A stretch of 26,441 nucleotides of DNA from assembly GCA_003550305.1 (NCBI GenBank), contig QKYT01000042.1, forward strand, positions 303,621-330,061, in the 5' to 3' direction. Of the stretch, positions 1-10,644 are shown piece by piece. Position 1 is the stretch's first letter. Every line of letters starts with the position of its first letter. The notes beneath the pieces were generated by a model. It searched no databases. It was given only the letters and a program-made list of their open reading frames with translations, and was not told where the DNA came from. The position numbers were made by a program, and so were the translations under genes. The DNA comes from Glomus cerebriforme (Eukaryota > Glomeromycota > Glomeromycetes > Glomerales > Glomeraceae).

Positions 1-1891
1 TGAACTTGTAGTTACACAGGGTAAAAATAGCATTGAAAGTATTCTTTGCTTCTTCTTTGATATCTGCTTCCTCAGTTAATAAGGTCTCCCCATCCGGTGT
101 TGAAATTCAGAGTCTGTCGATAACGATTTTCTTCGAAGAGCGATTTAGAATGGAATTAAGCATCTTCCTCTGATCATGGATGATGTTGTAATTCCTTCTC
201 TCTATGGCTGTGTTAATAGCTTCAGATTTCTGTCTGTCAAAAAGAGCTTTGGTGTGAAGTTTAGCTACTTTGATCCAGTCAAAAGCTTTGGGTAACCACT
301 TGTTAATATACGAATTTGTCCAATAGGATAATGATTCCAGATCTTGCTTTGTGATATCTGATGATAAACGCTTTAATAATTTTTGGTTTGTGTTAGAGAA
401 ATATTTGTCAACCTTGATTTCCTTGATAATGTTGTAAAATTTCTTGATGAGTTTAAATCTGGCAAGATTGGCTTGCGAGTAATGCCCTTCTTTAGAGAGA
501 AAATTATCCTTAATATGTTTATTTGACAGAAGTTTCGAAGGTATGTGACAGTCNGCNNCTTTTTGTATGATAGAGGCGATATCATCCCAGATGTCATCAA
601 TAATGCTTTGATCAACAGTGTCGGGCATAAGATGGTTGACACGAGCAAAAAGTTGTTTGTGTTCTAAATTCGACTCAATTTCATTTTTGTAGTTAATCCA
701 GTCCTCTTTGGTAGCCTTAACATAAAGGTAAATTTTCCTTTTTGAAGATTTGACTTGACCCATGTCAAAACGGTAGTCGATATGATTAGCAAAATTAATA
801 GAAGCTGTAGTAATGTGATGATCTGAGTCGGTAATATCATTGCTCAGAATAATTGAAGCTTCAACGATTGAATCGCACATTTGAGACGAAGTCCATATGT
901 AATCTATACGTGTAGCCATGTCATTGTGGTGATAAGTGTAGCTTTTGTCGTGAGGGTATAATTCTCTAAACGTGTCAATATAATCAAGCTCATCGCATAC
1001 TATGAATAAGTTTGTCGCAGGACCTGAGTGCAATTTCTGAAGCGAGTTATCAAGCATTTTGTTTCGAATCGTGTTGAAGTCACCCATAAGAATAAAAGGA
1101 TGATCTAAATGACGATAATTCTTCATACGTTTAATAATTTCTTTGGTAAGAGAGTTAGTTCTCGAACGATTATTCGGTTCTAAGTAAATAACACCTATGT
1201 GTAATGTATATCCTTTGAAGTAGAAAGTAGCCTCAATGTAGTAAGGACTGTATCTGTCGATTTTTCCTAAATGTTTAGACCAATTCTTCTGTATAATAAT
1301 GGTGACCCCCGAACCTTTGATTTTATTATCATACTCAGAATAATAGGCGATGTAGTTTTGGTGTATATTAATAAATCGACCCACTTTTTGATCTATGTTA
1401 GTTTCTGTAACACCAATAATCGAATAATCTTGCGAAGTAGCATAATCAATTAAATATGTTAATTTCGAATTGTGATTTCTTAATCCATTGATGTTGTTAT
1501 GCATTAATTTGAGAGATACTAAGTGCTTGTGGTGTGATGAGTCCGGTTTTGATGAGAGTGAAGGTAGGGATGGAGTGGACGCCAAACGTTGTATGAAAGT
1601 ATCTTTTTGTGTTTGAATGAATGAGTCAATAGCATCATCGTAGCGGCTATTCTCCAGCGAATGAGGTTGTTGTAATGAATGTGTAATTGCGTCTTGTAAA
1701 TTTGAGTAGGAATTATAATCTGTAATAATAGTGTGACCTCTGAGATTTGGATGAAGGGGAAAATTGTGGTCAGAGGACGAAAAACCACACCCTTCTGCCG
1801 ATAATTCAAATTGGTTGACAAAGTAGGCGTTGAAACAGAAACGCCTGTTTACCAAGATTGGAACGCCAATTCTTGAAGAGAAAGGGCGTGT
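1..1891 (-). pseudogene. LINE ORF2, APE-type endonuclease domain (partial, in-frame TGA)
   Basis: This is the start of the ORF2 polyprotein, whose endonuclease nicks target DNA to prime reverse transcription. Numbering from the codon at 1855, the exonuclease-endonuclease-phosphatase signature runs in order: an HNNINGL start near 119, TETNI with E151, MGDFN with D259 and N261, RIDYIW near 316-321, and the catalytic SDHH at 344-347. The frame is open from 1891 but has no ATG before 1502-1504, just ahead of the endonuclease motif. About 115 residues upstream of it, in the same frame, look coding. The frame hits TGA at 107-109, yet protein-like sequence (TPDGETLLTEEADIKEEAKN and on) continues in the same frame to the window edge, so the stop looks like a point mutation, for example from CGA. 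Two unresolved bases lie near 554-558. Reverse transcriptase motifs are not in view. Confidence 0.85.
1849..1891 (-). other. ORF1/ORF2 overlap, -1 register
   Basis: ORF1 ends with TAA at 1849-1851 while the ORF2 frame is open from 1891, giving a 43-nt overlap. Passing from ORF1 to ORF2 needs a -1 shift. No X-XXY-YYZ slippery heptamer sits in the ORF1 frame here, so either reinitiation or a plain indel is as likely as programmed frameshifting. Confidence 0.5.
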
Positions 1892-4044
1892 TCAGTAAAA
1901 GATTGAGAGGATAGCTTTTCCATAAGTGTAGCACCATTTAGGGCGGTATTATGCGAACTTGTAATATTGTCAAAAATGGACGTAGCCTCAGTCAACTCAG
2001 AAGTCGTATAGCTATCCCAATGATTAGTATATAAATCACCTTGGTCTGCTATTTTTAGATCAGTTGCTTCAAAATCCTTTCTAATGGAGCGGNGAGAATT
2101 TACAGGAATTCNGTTNNANCCAGTAGCACAATATGTAGCTAAAGGCTGAGAATTANNGCGTTTGCATTTAGAGTTCAGGAAAGCATCCCTGTCAGTCCAA
2201 TTAGTACCTCTGGGAATACCTTTAATTTTAAGTTTGTCTATGTAGAGATTAGAGCTGCAAGCATTGAATAAATTTGATTCGGAAGCAAATTCTAAGTAAA
2301 TATTACTATCATCAGCTCGTCTGTAAACGTTCTTAAGATCAGTAATATCTTGTAAATTGTCCTTAATGTACGCTAGTGTATGATTAGGAAAAAACCCTGT
2401 GAATTTGCCTACATATTTATTCCTAGCTTCTATGTCTGATTTCTTGAAGTAGGCAGGTGTAATACAGAAGACTTCATCGCCAATAGTAATAGACTAAGTT
2501 AGCTTTAAGTTGTTACAAGTGCTACTGCTTGAAGCTGTGAAGAAAATATCTCTGCAATGCGATTTGTTATCAACAATGTGTTTGGCAGGATGTCGTAAGT
2601 AGAAGGTTTCCCCTTTTAAAAGATTCCTGATTGCTTTTTCAACAATATCTAAATCGATATCGATGGGTACATTGATAATTTTAAATTCTCTACAAGAGAC
2701 CTTGTCTCTTCCCATTCTATAATAAGTTTTAGGAATAAGCTTTATTCTTCCATTATAATTTCCATTCTTAAAGTAGTTCGCAGCTTTAATAAGGCCCTCG
2801 TGTTTACAAAATTTAACGATGACGGAAGGAACCTGTTCTGTGGAGCAGAAATTTACGCTGGAGAAATGTTCAAATTGACNNATGAATAATTNTATAAAAG
2901 CTAGGAGTTCCTNGTGATTATTAATNGAAGAATCTTGTTTAATATCGTCTACCGATATATATCCATCATATGTATATTCTAACGGAGGGGATAAAGCGTG
3001 TTGAGAACGATTTGTGAAAGCTTCTTCCGCTTTTATACTCTTTAGGTATTCTTTTTTATGTTTAATAGCTTTAATATGTTTGATGCAAGGGTCTTTTCTA
3101 ATGGCCACCTGCGCTTGTTGAACTGCGACGCGAGTATCAAAAAAAAGAGGGCGTACCGGAGAGTCAGCATTAGGAGAAGCGACTGGTGATGGTGTAAATG
3201 AATGCGATTTGTCTAAAATTCCTGTTGAAGATAAGGTCGGCGAATAACGGGTAATTGTCTGATCTGGCATTATATTAGGTAAGGCCTCTGATAGATGAGT
3301 TGAGTCTAATTGATCAATAATCATGTCAATCGATTCGTTAACGATCTCATTAAATGTAATGTCCATAATCTCAAGAGGGATCGAGATTGATTGTGCAAGA
3401 TCATTATCTTTTGATGTGAGCTCTTCTTGGGCAGGGATAGAGTGCTCTGAGATGTCGATTAACGTATCTATGGGAACTTGCGGCTGAGCGAGCTCCAAGG
3501 GTTTGACCAAAGTGTATTGCTGTGTTGAATTCTTTTTCTTTTTCTGATTAGATTTTTTGATTAGGGAGTCATTTGAGGACGACGTGTCCATCGGGATGGT
3601 CGAGTTTTCTGCTGGAGAAGGATTGAGAGAGGATGGTGTTATGGTAACATATATCATTTGAGGACAGGTGCAAAACGAGAGGTTTAAGTTTAATAACATC
3701 TTGCATCAGATCATCCAAGTGATCAGACGGCATGGATATGTTGGCACGTGAGGAGTTAGGGTCATGTGATAGTAACGTGACAGTGTCCGATTAACGCGTT
3801 GAGTTGTTGTGAACGTAATATTTAATCGGGTCATCGCGAAGTGCGTCAATATCGTTTAGGTTGTTTATGTGTGGGTCTAATCCATTTAAGGGAATTTTCC
3901 TTAATTGGGAATTATCGTCACAATTAGTATTATCCAAATTGGGATTAGTACTGATCATGTTGTTTATGTTGTTAGTATCGATTATTTTGGGAGTTTTTAA
4001 AGCCGTATTAAAGTCTGGAGAAGAAAAGGAGAGTTTAATATTTC

Positions 4045-4062
4045 ATATTTCATATTTCTTCT
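4045..4062 (-). repeat. 7-bp tandem duplication at a frame break
   Basis: On the minus strand two adjacent copies of ATGAAAT lie where the ORF1 frame changes. Seven bases equal a +1 shift, which is the shift between the stretch ending at 4050 and the one opening at 4042. Removing one copy would put both in register, leaving a single TGA. Confidence 0.5.
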
Positions 4063-4259
4063 TCTTGAGCTTGTAAAAGTGTTCTAATTATCCATATCTG
4101 TAGTATAGTTGAAGGTTCAGATGAGCCAATAAATCTTGCAATGGATAAATCTAAGTTTNAAATTAAAAGAAGAGTGTGTTTAGCTAGANATAATTTGTCC
4201 TGTTCACTAAAATTTAAGAANTTTTTAAATAAAGCGAAANNTTTTTNCATGATGTAAAG

Positions 4260-5700
4260 TGTATTGAGAAAAGAATATAATAAAATTAAACTAAAAATAA
4301 TTAAAAAACAATTAGTTAGTAATAAAATTATTAATAAAAGTGTGTTTAGTCGTCGCTAAATTTTGTGGACAAAAAAATAGCGGAAAGAGTTCTCCCAAAT
4401 TTTTCAAAGTAAATAATTAACAATTACATTATAGGGGTAATTTATTATTAATAATTAGTAATCATTAGTAATCATTAGTAAGAAGGAAAGATGGAAAGTT
4501 TGAGAATATAAGAAATTGAAGAAATAAGAGAAAGAAAGAAAGAATGAATGAATGAATGAAACATATAGAAATGAAAAAAAGAATAAAAGAATAAAAGAAT
4601 TGTAGATCATTTATAGTATTACAATAATTAGTGAAATGTAATTTAGCGCAGCATCAAAATGTTATAAAAGCAAAGGATTTTTCCTTTGTTAAAATTTTAA
4701 CTTTCAAGCTCAATAAAGATATTAATTATTAAAAGTTATTTTGAATATGCTTATAGTTCATCTGAGAGTTAATTAATGTTGAATATTAAAGTCTAATGGA
4801 GTAAAGTAAGGGAAATTATCCTACTTTAATTATTCAATGTAAAGTTATTTAATGTAGGGGAAATTATCGCAGTAGAAAAGTTAAATTTGAGGTCATGAAA
4901 GAAAATTAAAGATATATTAAATCTAAACCAAGCATAATGTTAAACTAACACTTAATTTAGTCTACTGATGGGTGGTAGACATTGGTGACAGTGATTACAA
5001 ACATAAACTATAAATTCCAATTTTTTAAGAGATTTATTTTAAGTTTAAAGCTAGGAATTTATCTATAAACATACAAAAATTAGTATATCTTTATTTTAAA
5101 TATTAATATAACTTAATTAAATAATTAATAAAGTTTTATTTTTGAAATTGTAAATTATTATTAAAGTCTTATTATATCCAAAATGTTAAGAATTAATAAA
5201 GTAATATTAATTAATATCCATCTAATAAATTTATTGTTTCATTTTACTGATTATTACATTAATTGAAAGATTCTTTACCTATTTTTATTATTGAGCTTTT
5301 GAAATATAAATAGTATTATCACAAAATGTGAATTCATATTTAATTATTCCTATAAAAAAATTTCTGGAAACAACCCTGATAAATGATCATTTTTTTGGTT
5401 TCTATTTTGAAAAAAACTCTGAAATGTGATCATTTTTCTGAAAATTTTTTTCTAATATACTAGAAAATATATTATATGCAAAATTATAAGCAAAACAAAA
5501 CAAGCAAAATAAATATTAAAATAATTGATACTGATCATGTGTATAATTTATTTGATATATTATAAATCATATTAATCAGAATTTTTAATTCAGTTCCTTT
5601 CAAAAGCATTAAATCCTACTGGTGAGAAAAATAAAATATTTTAAATAAGATTAAAAAGACTTTCTTAATAGGAGAGTTGGAAAAAAAATTAGTATTACTT
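4260..5700. other. AT-rich intergenic sequence, no gene seen
   Basis: No supported coding sequence. Simple-sequence patches occur at about 4461-4486 (repeated AGTAATCATT) and 4540-4600 (GAAA, GAAT and AATAAAAG runs). Around 5385-5450 TGATCATTTTT occurs twice in direct orientation, about 50 bp apart. Confidence 0.6.
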
Positions 5701-5713
5701 CCATATGATGGGA

Positions 5714-5989
5714 TATATAAATAGGATTTCTACTATATTTACAATATACTAGTTTATTGAACAATATAAATAATGCAAGAGAAAATTGACACTAATGTAC
5801 TGTACAATACTTTCAAAAATAGAAATGAAAAATAAACTATATATGGTCAAAAATAAATTAAGTAAATTATATCAATCTTTAGATTTAAATGCTTCAGTTT
5901 TTAAGAATCAATTCAGTTCAAATTCTGCAAATTCTGCAGAATTGGATCATTTCAATACCAGATTCGTATTGATTTTAATCCTTATTTAG
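5714..5989 (+). pseudogene. Weak gene relic with TATA-like box
   Basis: A TATA-like TATATAAATA (5714-5723) precedes an ATG at 5773-5775 by about 50 bp. That frame gives 20 residues (MQEKIDTNVLYNTFKNRNEK) and stops. The next frame continues for about 50 protein-like residues (NKLYMVKNKLSKLYQSLDLN and on) to about 5965, so one frameshift near 5830 would unite them. The family is not recognised. It may be a decayed repeat-borne gene or chance. Confidence 0.25.
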
Positions 5990-6179
5990 ACTAATTTTAA
6001 TTCATAAAGTATTACAGGTTTAATATTAAGATAATAAAAAATTCATAAATTATTTATTTGAATTAATTTAAATTTTATTCCAGGTGATTTTTGAATTTAA
6101 TCACTTCAGGTAATTTTAATAATAAAAAATTTTAATTTCACCTCCCTTTAATTTTGTATCACATTTTAGTACAAATATA

Positions 6180-6240
6180 GTATGTTTATTTTTTGTTTCT
6201 TTTCTTTTTTCTTTTTTCTTTCTTTTGAACTGGATTTTAG
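6180..6240 (+). promoter_or_regulatory. Pyrimidine-rich leader ahead of repeat array 1
   Basis: A long C/T tract (TTTCTTTTCTTTTTTC type) lies about 200 bp before the first repeat core at 6440. Comparable tracts precede the repeat at 15798-15860 and 23868-23893 by a similar distance. In fungi such tracts often mark transcription starts; that role here is inferred. Confidence 0.3.
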
Positions 6241-6360
6241 TTTTATACTTTAGAATGGTAAGTAATCTGTTCTTTTTTTTATTTAAGAATATTTGCTAAA
6301 ACTTTTCTACTATTTTTTGTGTATATTTTAGCTTTAGAAAACTTTTAAAATGAAATAATA

Positions 6361-6800
6361 ACTTTCAGATTTTCTATCTTTGACTTCAGACATAATTTCA
6401 ACACTTTGGTAATAAGTAAAGAGCTTCTTTGAGATTAAGCAAAGTTATTTGGCAGGTTCGAATCTACTTATATATAAATTTTCATAAGTATAGGTTAAAT
6501 ATTGAGAAAGTTACTAGTATTTTCATAGCTATATTAATTTTCAAATTTCTGTTTTTAACTTCAGAGTGTATTTTCAATACTTTGATAATAAGTTAAAAGT
6601 TCTTTGAGATTAGGCAAAGTTGTTCAGCAGATTTGAATCTACTTACATACAAATTTTCATAAGTCTATCTCAAATATTGATAGAGATATGCATACTTTTC
6701 ATAACTGTACTAATTTTTGAATTTTTATTTTTAACTTCAGAGCATAATTTTGATACTTTGGTATTAAGTAAAGTGTTTCTTTAAGATTAAGAAAAGTGTT
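6361..6800 (+). repeat. Dispersed exon-like tandem repeat, array 1 (2.5 units)
   Basis: Two full units and one partial unit with periods of 175 and 177 bp. Homologous cores start at 6440, 6615 and 6792. Each unit has a T-rich tract ending in AG (for example TTTTTAACTTCAG), a body of roughly 65-80 nt (ATAATTT, then CACTTTGGTAATAAGTAAAG), and an end like CAAAGTTGTTCAGCAG followed by GTTCGAATCTACTTA or a diverged form. Related units lie at 15940-16390 and 24030-24150. No long reading frame is conserved. Confidence 0.75.
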
Positions 6801-8069
6801 TCTATTCAATTATTACAATTAATAAACATTTTATATATCATTAATCAGTTATTTTTTATTAAAATAATTAGATATTTTTAAAATTTTTTTAATATCATAT
6901 AACTTATTATTATCACGTAATAAGGTGATTTTCACCAGGGTGATCCTTAAAATTTTCCTATTTATTTTGTAGCAGACAAAAATGAATTACATTTTTATCT
7001 ATGCTTTCGATGAATTTAATTAAACTGTGCGTCATAATGTTCAACCAATATTATTTAGGCTTCATAGGAGATGACTTTTTTGAGGATTAATGTAATGTTA
7101 CTAAGTAACCTTTCCAGTGGATGTATACATGGCCTAATTGGCCTATGTTAATAATACATCTGACTAGACATAATTCTATTTGGGACCAGTACAAATAATG
7201 TATCCATAGCGCGAGGACAAAAAATCACCTCCTGCGCAAGAGTATCGGACCTCGTGTTGTTAACTTGACCCGCATATATTTGTTTTATTATATGCTAAAT
7301 CAAGTTAGCCACATAGTACAGCATTTTATAGAAATTTGCATTTGTATATGTAAATATTTTTATTGGTTTACATTTATTCGCAAAGATATTGATAATAAAT
7401 AAAATTATATATCATATAATGAGTATAAATCAACATAGTTACACAAATAAAATGGCATGAAAGTAATTTTATGTAATTAAAATCCGTGTAGAGAATTTCT
7501 GACAAAAAACCAATAAATAATCTAAACTGAAACATGTTATACTGCATGCTGAATATAAAATCACCTAATGATTACATTGTACTACATATGTTGTAAATTT
7601 AGTTATGGATGCGGATCTTTACGTATAACAGGCGACAAAATAATGTTGTGAGCGTTTTGATTAATGCACGTGAAGTTCACTGCATTAATCATCACACATT
7701 AATTGACACTCGTACTGTATAACTGATAATATTTATTTATATTATGCATTTTGTGACAAATAGGTCGTCTCGCATGTCGTGATCTTTAAATATGTTAGCT
7801 AGAATCTTATTTTATTATTAACTTCGTGACATTGATTTTCAATAATAAAGAAATATTCCTATGAGTGGGTGGGGGGATACGTTTTAATTCTTCAAGGAGC
7901 GAATTTTTATCACTTGAAGTGATTTTTTACATCGTAGATTAAAAAAATAAATGATAAAAATCTAAATATGTATTTACATTTATTAATGTCTATTCGTCCT
8001 TTGGAAATTTACAATTTTTTCTTTTAAAAAAATATATATATACAAATGCGGTGGAAATAATTGTTTCCC
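6801..8069. other. Intergenic region with hairpins and a GC-richer island
   Basis: No coding sequence supported. An imperfect inverted repeat spans 7120-7160 (GATGTAT and ATACATC arms, inner GGCC/GGCC). A 7-bp stem CGCGAGG/CCTCGTG at 7210-7216 and 7250-7256 bounds an island much richer in G and C than its surroundings. TCACTTGAAGTGA, a perfect palindrome, lies near 7910-7922. Confidence 0.4.
7979..7984 (-). terminator. AATAAA polyadenylation signal of the kinase gene
   Basis: On the minus strand AATAAA lies about 86 nt after the kinase stop codon, a sensible distance for 3' end formation. The hexamer is common in DNA this AT-rich. Confidence 0.4.
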
Positions 8070-10388
8070 TCAAATAATTGTTATAACAGGACTATTATCT
8101 TCATCTGGTAATTCTAAGTCATCATCTAAATTTTTATCGGGAAGTATATTTGATGAATTGTTGTCAGACATACGAATGGAATAGTATAATTCTTCTAACA
8201 TATCCAATAATTTCATAAAAGTAATACGTTCTTTCGGATTGTGCTTCCAAGCTGTAGATATTAAAGAATTAATAATCATAATAATTATGTGAAATTTTTT
8301 TTAATAAAAAAAACTTACTTTCTTTTATAATCTTCTTAAATCCTTCTTGATAAATTTCTGGAGTTAAAGCTCCAAATAAAATTTTTTCTCTGTCACCTTT
8401 AATAACATGATCCCTAATTTTTTCTACTTTCCAACCTTTATATGGAATTTTTTCAAAAGTTAGCTCCCAAAATAACATACCAAAACTAAAAGTTTCAAAT
8501 TTAGTTATATATTGAGAATCAGTTAGTTTTTCAGGAGCTATCCAGCGCAATATGTTTCCTGCTGCTAGATCTACCGGGGATGAGGTAATATTCTCATCAG
8601 AATAACATGCCAACTTAAAATTATAAATTTTTGGCTCTAAACTTTCCGTTATTAAAATATTTTGACACTTCAAATCATTATGTACAATACCAGCATCTTG
8701 TAAAAATACTAGTCCTCGAGAAATTTCAAGAGCAATTCGGGCCTTAAATTTCCATGGGATATGTTTCTGTTCATAAAGTTGTTTCAAAGTTCCACGTTCA
8801 GCCCATTCTAAAACCATAACATTATTATTTTTAATTGTTGAAATACCATAAAACCTAAGGACTTGTTTACATTCAGATATTTCTGTTAAAAATTTAAGTG
8901 TCTTTGAACATGTTTTCATTTCCTCAGTAGTCTTTTTTAAGATGGGTTTACAAGCTACTTCTTGTCCTTTATAAATTTTCCTAATTATAAATTTACCACG
9001 TCGATCATCAGGTCTTTCTATTGTAGGATTAGCTAAATCTTTTGAATCAATTTTATTTATACGAATTAAAATTTCTTTCTGATAATCGTGAAAAGATTTG
9101 AAGTCAATTTTAGATAATCGATCAAGAGTTGAAACAACTTGTTCAATATTTGGACGTTCATTTGGTTCATATTTCCAACATTCTGAATTAATAAAATTAA
9201 ACACGTTGAATAAATCAATAAATCGAATAAATCAAATAAATTCTTTTAAATGTTAATAAAAATAACAAATTACCTGTATATAAGTTAATATATTCAATAG
9301 GAGTGTCTTTGATAATTTCTTCCCTTTCCCCATTTGTTATCGCCATGCTTAACCTTATATCATAATCTATACAATAGAATGGTTGACGACCACTTGAAAT
9401 TTGCCACATTAAAACTCCAATACTATATACATCAGATTTTTTGTTTAATTCATATTCATAATCTTCGGTACTAAAAATCTTTGGATCTATATAAGGCATA
9501 ACACCAAATATACGTAGTGATTTGTTTATTTCTTTCGGCGTTTCTTTTGATATTTCTTTTGATAACCCAAAATCTGCTAGTTTAACAGTGTTATGATGTA
9601 TAAGAATATTATTCGCATGCTATTCATTTTTTTTATTAAAAAAAAGGAAATAAGAATTAACTTCATAATTAATATTAAAATAATGAATTATAAAGAGTTA
9701 AAATACATACCAAATCACGATGGATAATATTATTCTTATGTAAATACGATACAGCACGTGTCAATTGTAAAGCTAATTTAAGTTTATCATTCCAATTAAG
9801 TTCCTTAAAATGTTCATTTAAATAAGTATTTAATGTACCACCGTCAGCATATTCTAATACAAGACTATATTTATTTATTTGATAAACTGTGTCTACTAAA
9901 AAAGAAAATTGAAACAAATTTATTTTTATAAAATATAAAATAAATAAATAAATAAAGAGGAAAATATTTTCTCGTACCTGTATTTTTTGTGATCCCATAA
10001 AATCTCAAAATATTTTCATGAGAATTTACACGCTTGTGTAATTTTAACTAAAAATCATAAAACTAAATTTAGAAAATGATAACCTGTTGATCACATTAAA
10101 ACCAATACTTACTTCTTCTACAATAAGAGCTATTTTATCAATGTTAAAAGATTTCAGAGCAAAAACTTTATCTTTCAAATTTGCACGGACTACACTTCCA
10201 AATGAACCCTTGCCTATGAATTGAATATCTTTGAAGTCCGAATAATCATATTTTTTATTATTTGATTTTAGCCAATATTCTGCGTCGTCATTTGTCAAAA
10301 TTGTTTCTGTATTCTTTGAAAACTTCTTTGACAAGTTCTTCTTTAAAAATTTCTTACATTTGTTTAGTTTTATATTGAAATGTGCCAT
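8070..10388 (-). CDS. Tandem TKL-type kinase plus pseudokinase, 6 exons, 640 aa
   Basis: Cytosolic signalling kinase by inference; no signal peptide or membrane segment. Exons (minus): 10388-10113, 10047-9978, 9895-9711, 9619-9274, 9182-8319, 8251-8070. All junctions are GT..AG and phases join to 641 codons including TGA at 8070-8072. Domain 1 (about 51-315) has the Gly loop GKGSFGSV (59-66), ALK with K79, a likely helix-C E92, HRDLHANN (174-181) and ADFG with D193, so it should be catalytic. Domain 2 (about 350-605) keeps K371 in VACK and WIAPE (506-510). It lacks a Gly loop, has HND (460-462) for HRD, NFK (480-482) for DFG, and E522 where the helix-F Asp is expected, so it is probably a pseudokinase. 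The tail is acidic ([11 protein letters not shown]). Rhizophagus-type fungi have greatly expanded TKL families. No stop or frameshift interrupts the model. Specificity is unknown. Confidence 0.88.
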
Positions 10389-10425
10389 TTTTTATTTTTA
10401 TTGAAAGTAAACGACGACGACCTCA

Positions 10426-10432
10426 TTTTATA
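10426..10432 (-). promoter_or_regulatory. TATA box of the kinase gene
   Basis: TATAAAA on the minus strand begins 44 nt before the kinase ATG, implying a very short 5' leader if used. Confidence 0.45.
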
Positions 10433-10509
10433 ATTTAAAATGGGATGAGCTCGAACCAATCGGGAAGGACTCCGTAAAAAGAAACCTATTTAGGAATTTT
10501 TGTTCCACA

Positions 10510-10533
10510 TATGTATTACCATGTATTACCATG
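10510..10533. repeat. Direct repeat upstream of the kinase gene
   Basis: ATGTATTACC occurs twice in tandem followed by a partial copy (ATGT), about 125 bp upstream of the kinase start. It could be a regulatory repeat; no known factor site is recognised. Confidence 0.35.
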
Positions 10534-10644
10534 TGACAATTTTCACTAAATATTAAAAACAATGAAGTTTTCTTTTGTTTATCTGTTTATCACAAACAAA
10601 ACTTTAATAATTGTGATGTGGCTAAACTTCATTCTTTTTTTGCT

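Larger units (their letters stand above)
1..4250 (-). mobile_element. Degenerate non-LTR (LINE-type) retrotransposon, 3' part off the window
   Basis: An RRM-like ORF1 is followed by an ORF2 starting with an APE-type endonuclease, the usual order of a LINE. The reverse transcriptase expected after the endonuclease lies beyond position 1, so no 3' end, tail or target duplication is visible. The 5' limit is not defined; coding signal begins at the ATG at 4248-4250, and somewhat GC-richer sequence continues to about 4410. N bases at 554-558, 2093-2157, 2880-2926 and 4160-4247 fit a multicopy sequence that assembled poorly. The copy is dead as written: in-frame stops lie at 107-109, 2494-2496, 3791-3793 and 4050-4052, with frame changes near 3650 and 4045. 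Confidence 0.85.
1849..4250 (-). pseudogene. LINE ORF1, RRM-like RNA-binding protein (broken)
   Basis: ORF1 proteins of LINEs bind the element RNA. Four stretches in three frames join into one plausible protein. They are 4250 to 4053 (FALFK..FLNFSEQDKL to LLQAQEEEI), 4042 to about 3650 in the next frame (KLSFSSPDFN to LHLSSNDI, with TAA at 3791-3793), about 3650 to 2497 in a third frame, and 2493 to 1852 in that same frame past the TAG at 2494-2496. The third and fourth stretches each carry a beta-alpha-beta segment typical of RRM-like folds: REFKIINVPIDIDLDIVEKA, and KYVGKFTGFFPNHTLAYIKD followed by NIYLEFAS. The middle is Ser/Thr/Pro-rich with a short lysine tract (NQKKKKNS). The ATG at 3697-3699 opens the longest uninterrupted stretch but is probably not the true start. 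The final TAA is at 1849-1851. Assignment to LINE ORF1 rests on position and fold-like pattern. Confidence 0.7.

Noticed and set aside
3861..4076. Plus-strand hydrophobic 71-codon open frame
   Set aside because: It overlaps the LINE ORF1 N-terminal stretch on the other strand, which is far more protein-like.
6440..6480. GGTTCGAATC as a tRNA T-loop
   Set aside because: It aligns with GGTATAGAAC-type sequence in other repeat copies, the flanks do not form a cloverleaf, and no anticodon arm can be drawn.
5365..6955. 1.6-kb element with ends CAACCCTGATAAATGATC and, reversed, CACCCTGGTGAAAATCACC
   Set aside because: The match is loose, no target duplication was seen, and the A/T bias makes such similarity likely by chance.
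6085..7930. ATCACTT(C/G)A(A/G)GT palindromes near 6100 and 7910 as ends of one element
   Set aside because: Short self-complementary motifs without target duplication; orientation cannot be assigned.
8070..10388. Two or more separate kinase genes
   Set aside because: Splice sites and phases join all six exons, the first domain's last segment is in the exon that opens the second, and no start, TATA or poly(A) signal lies between them.
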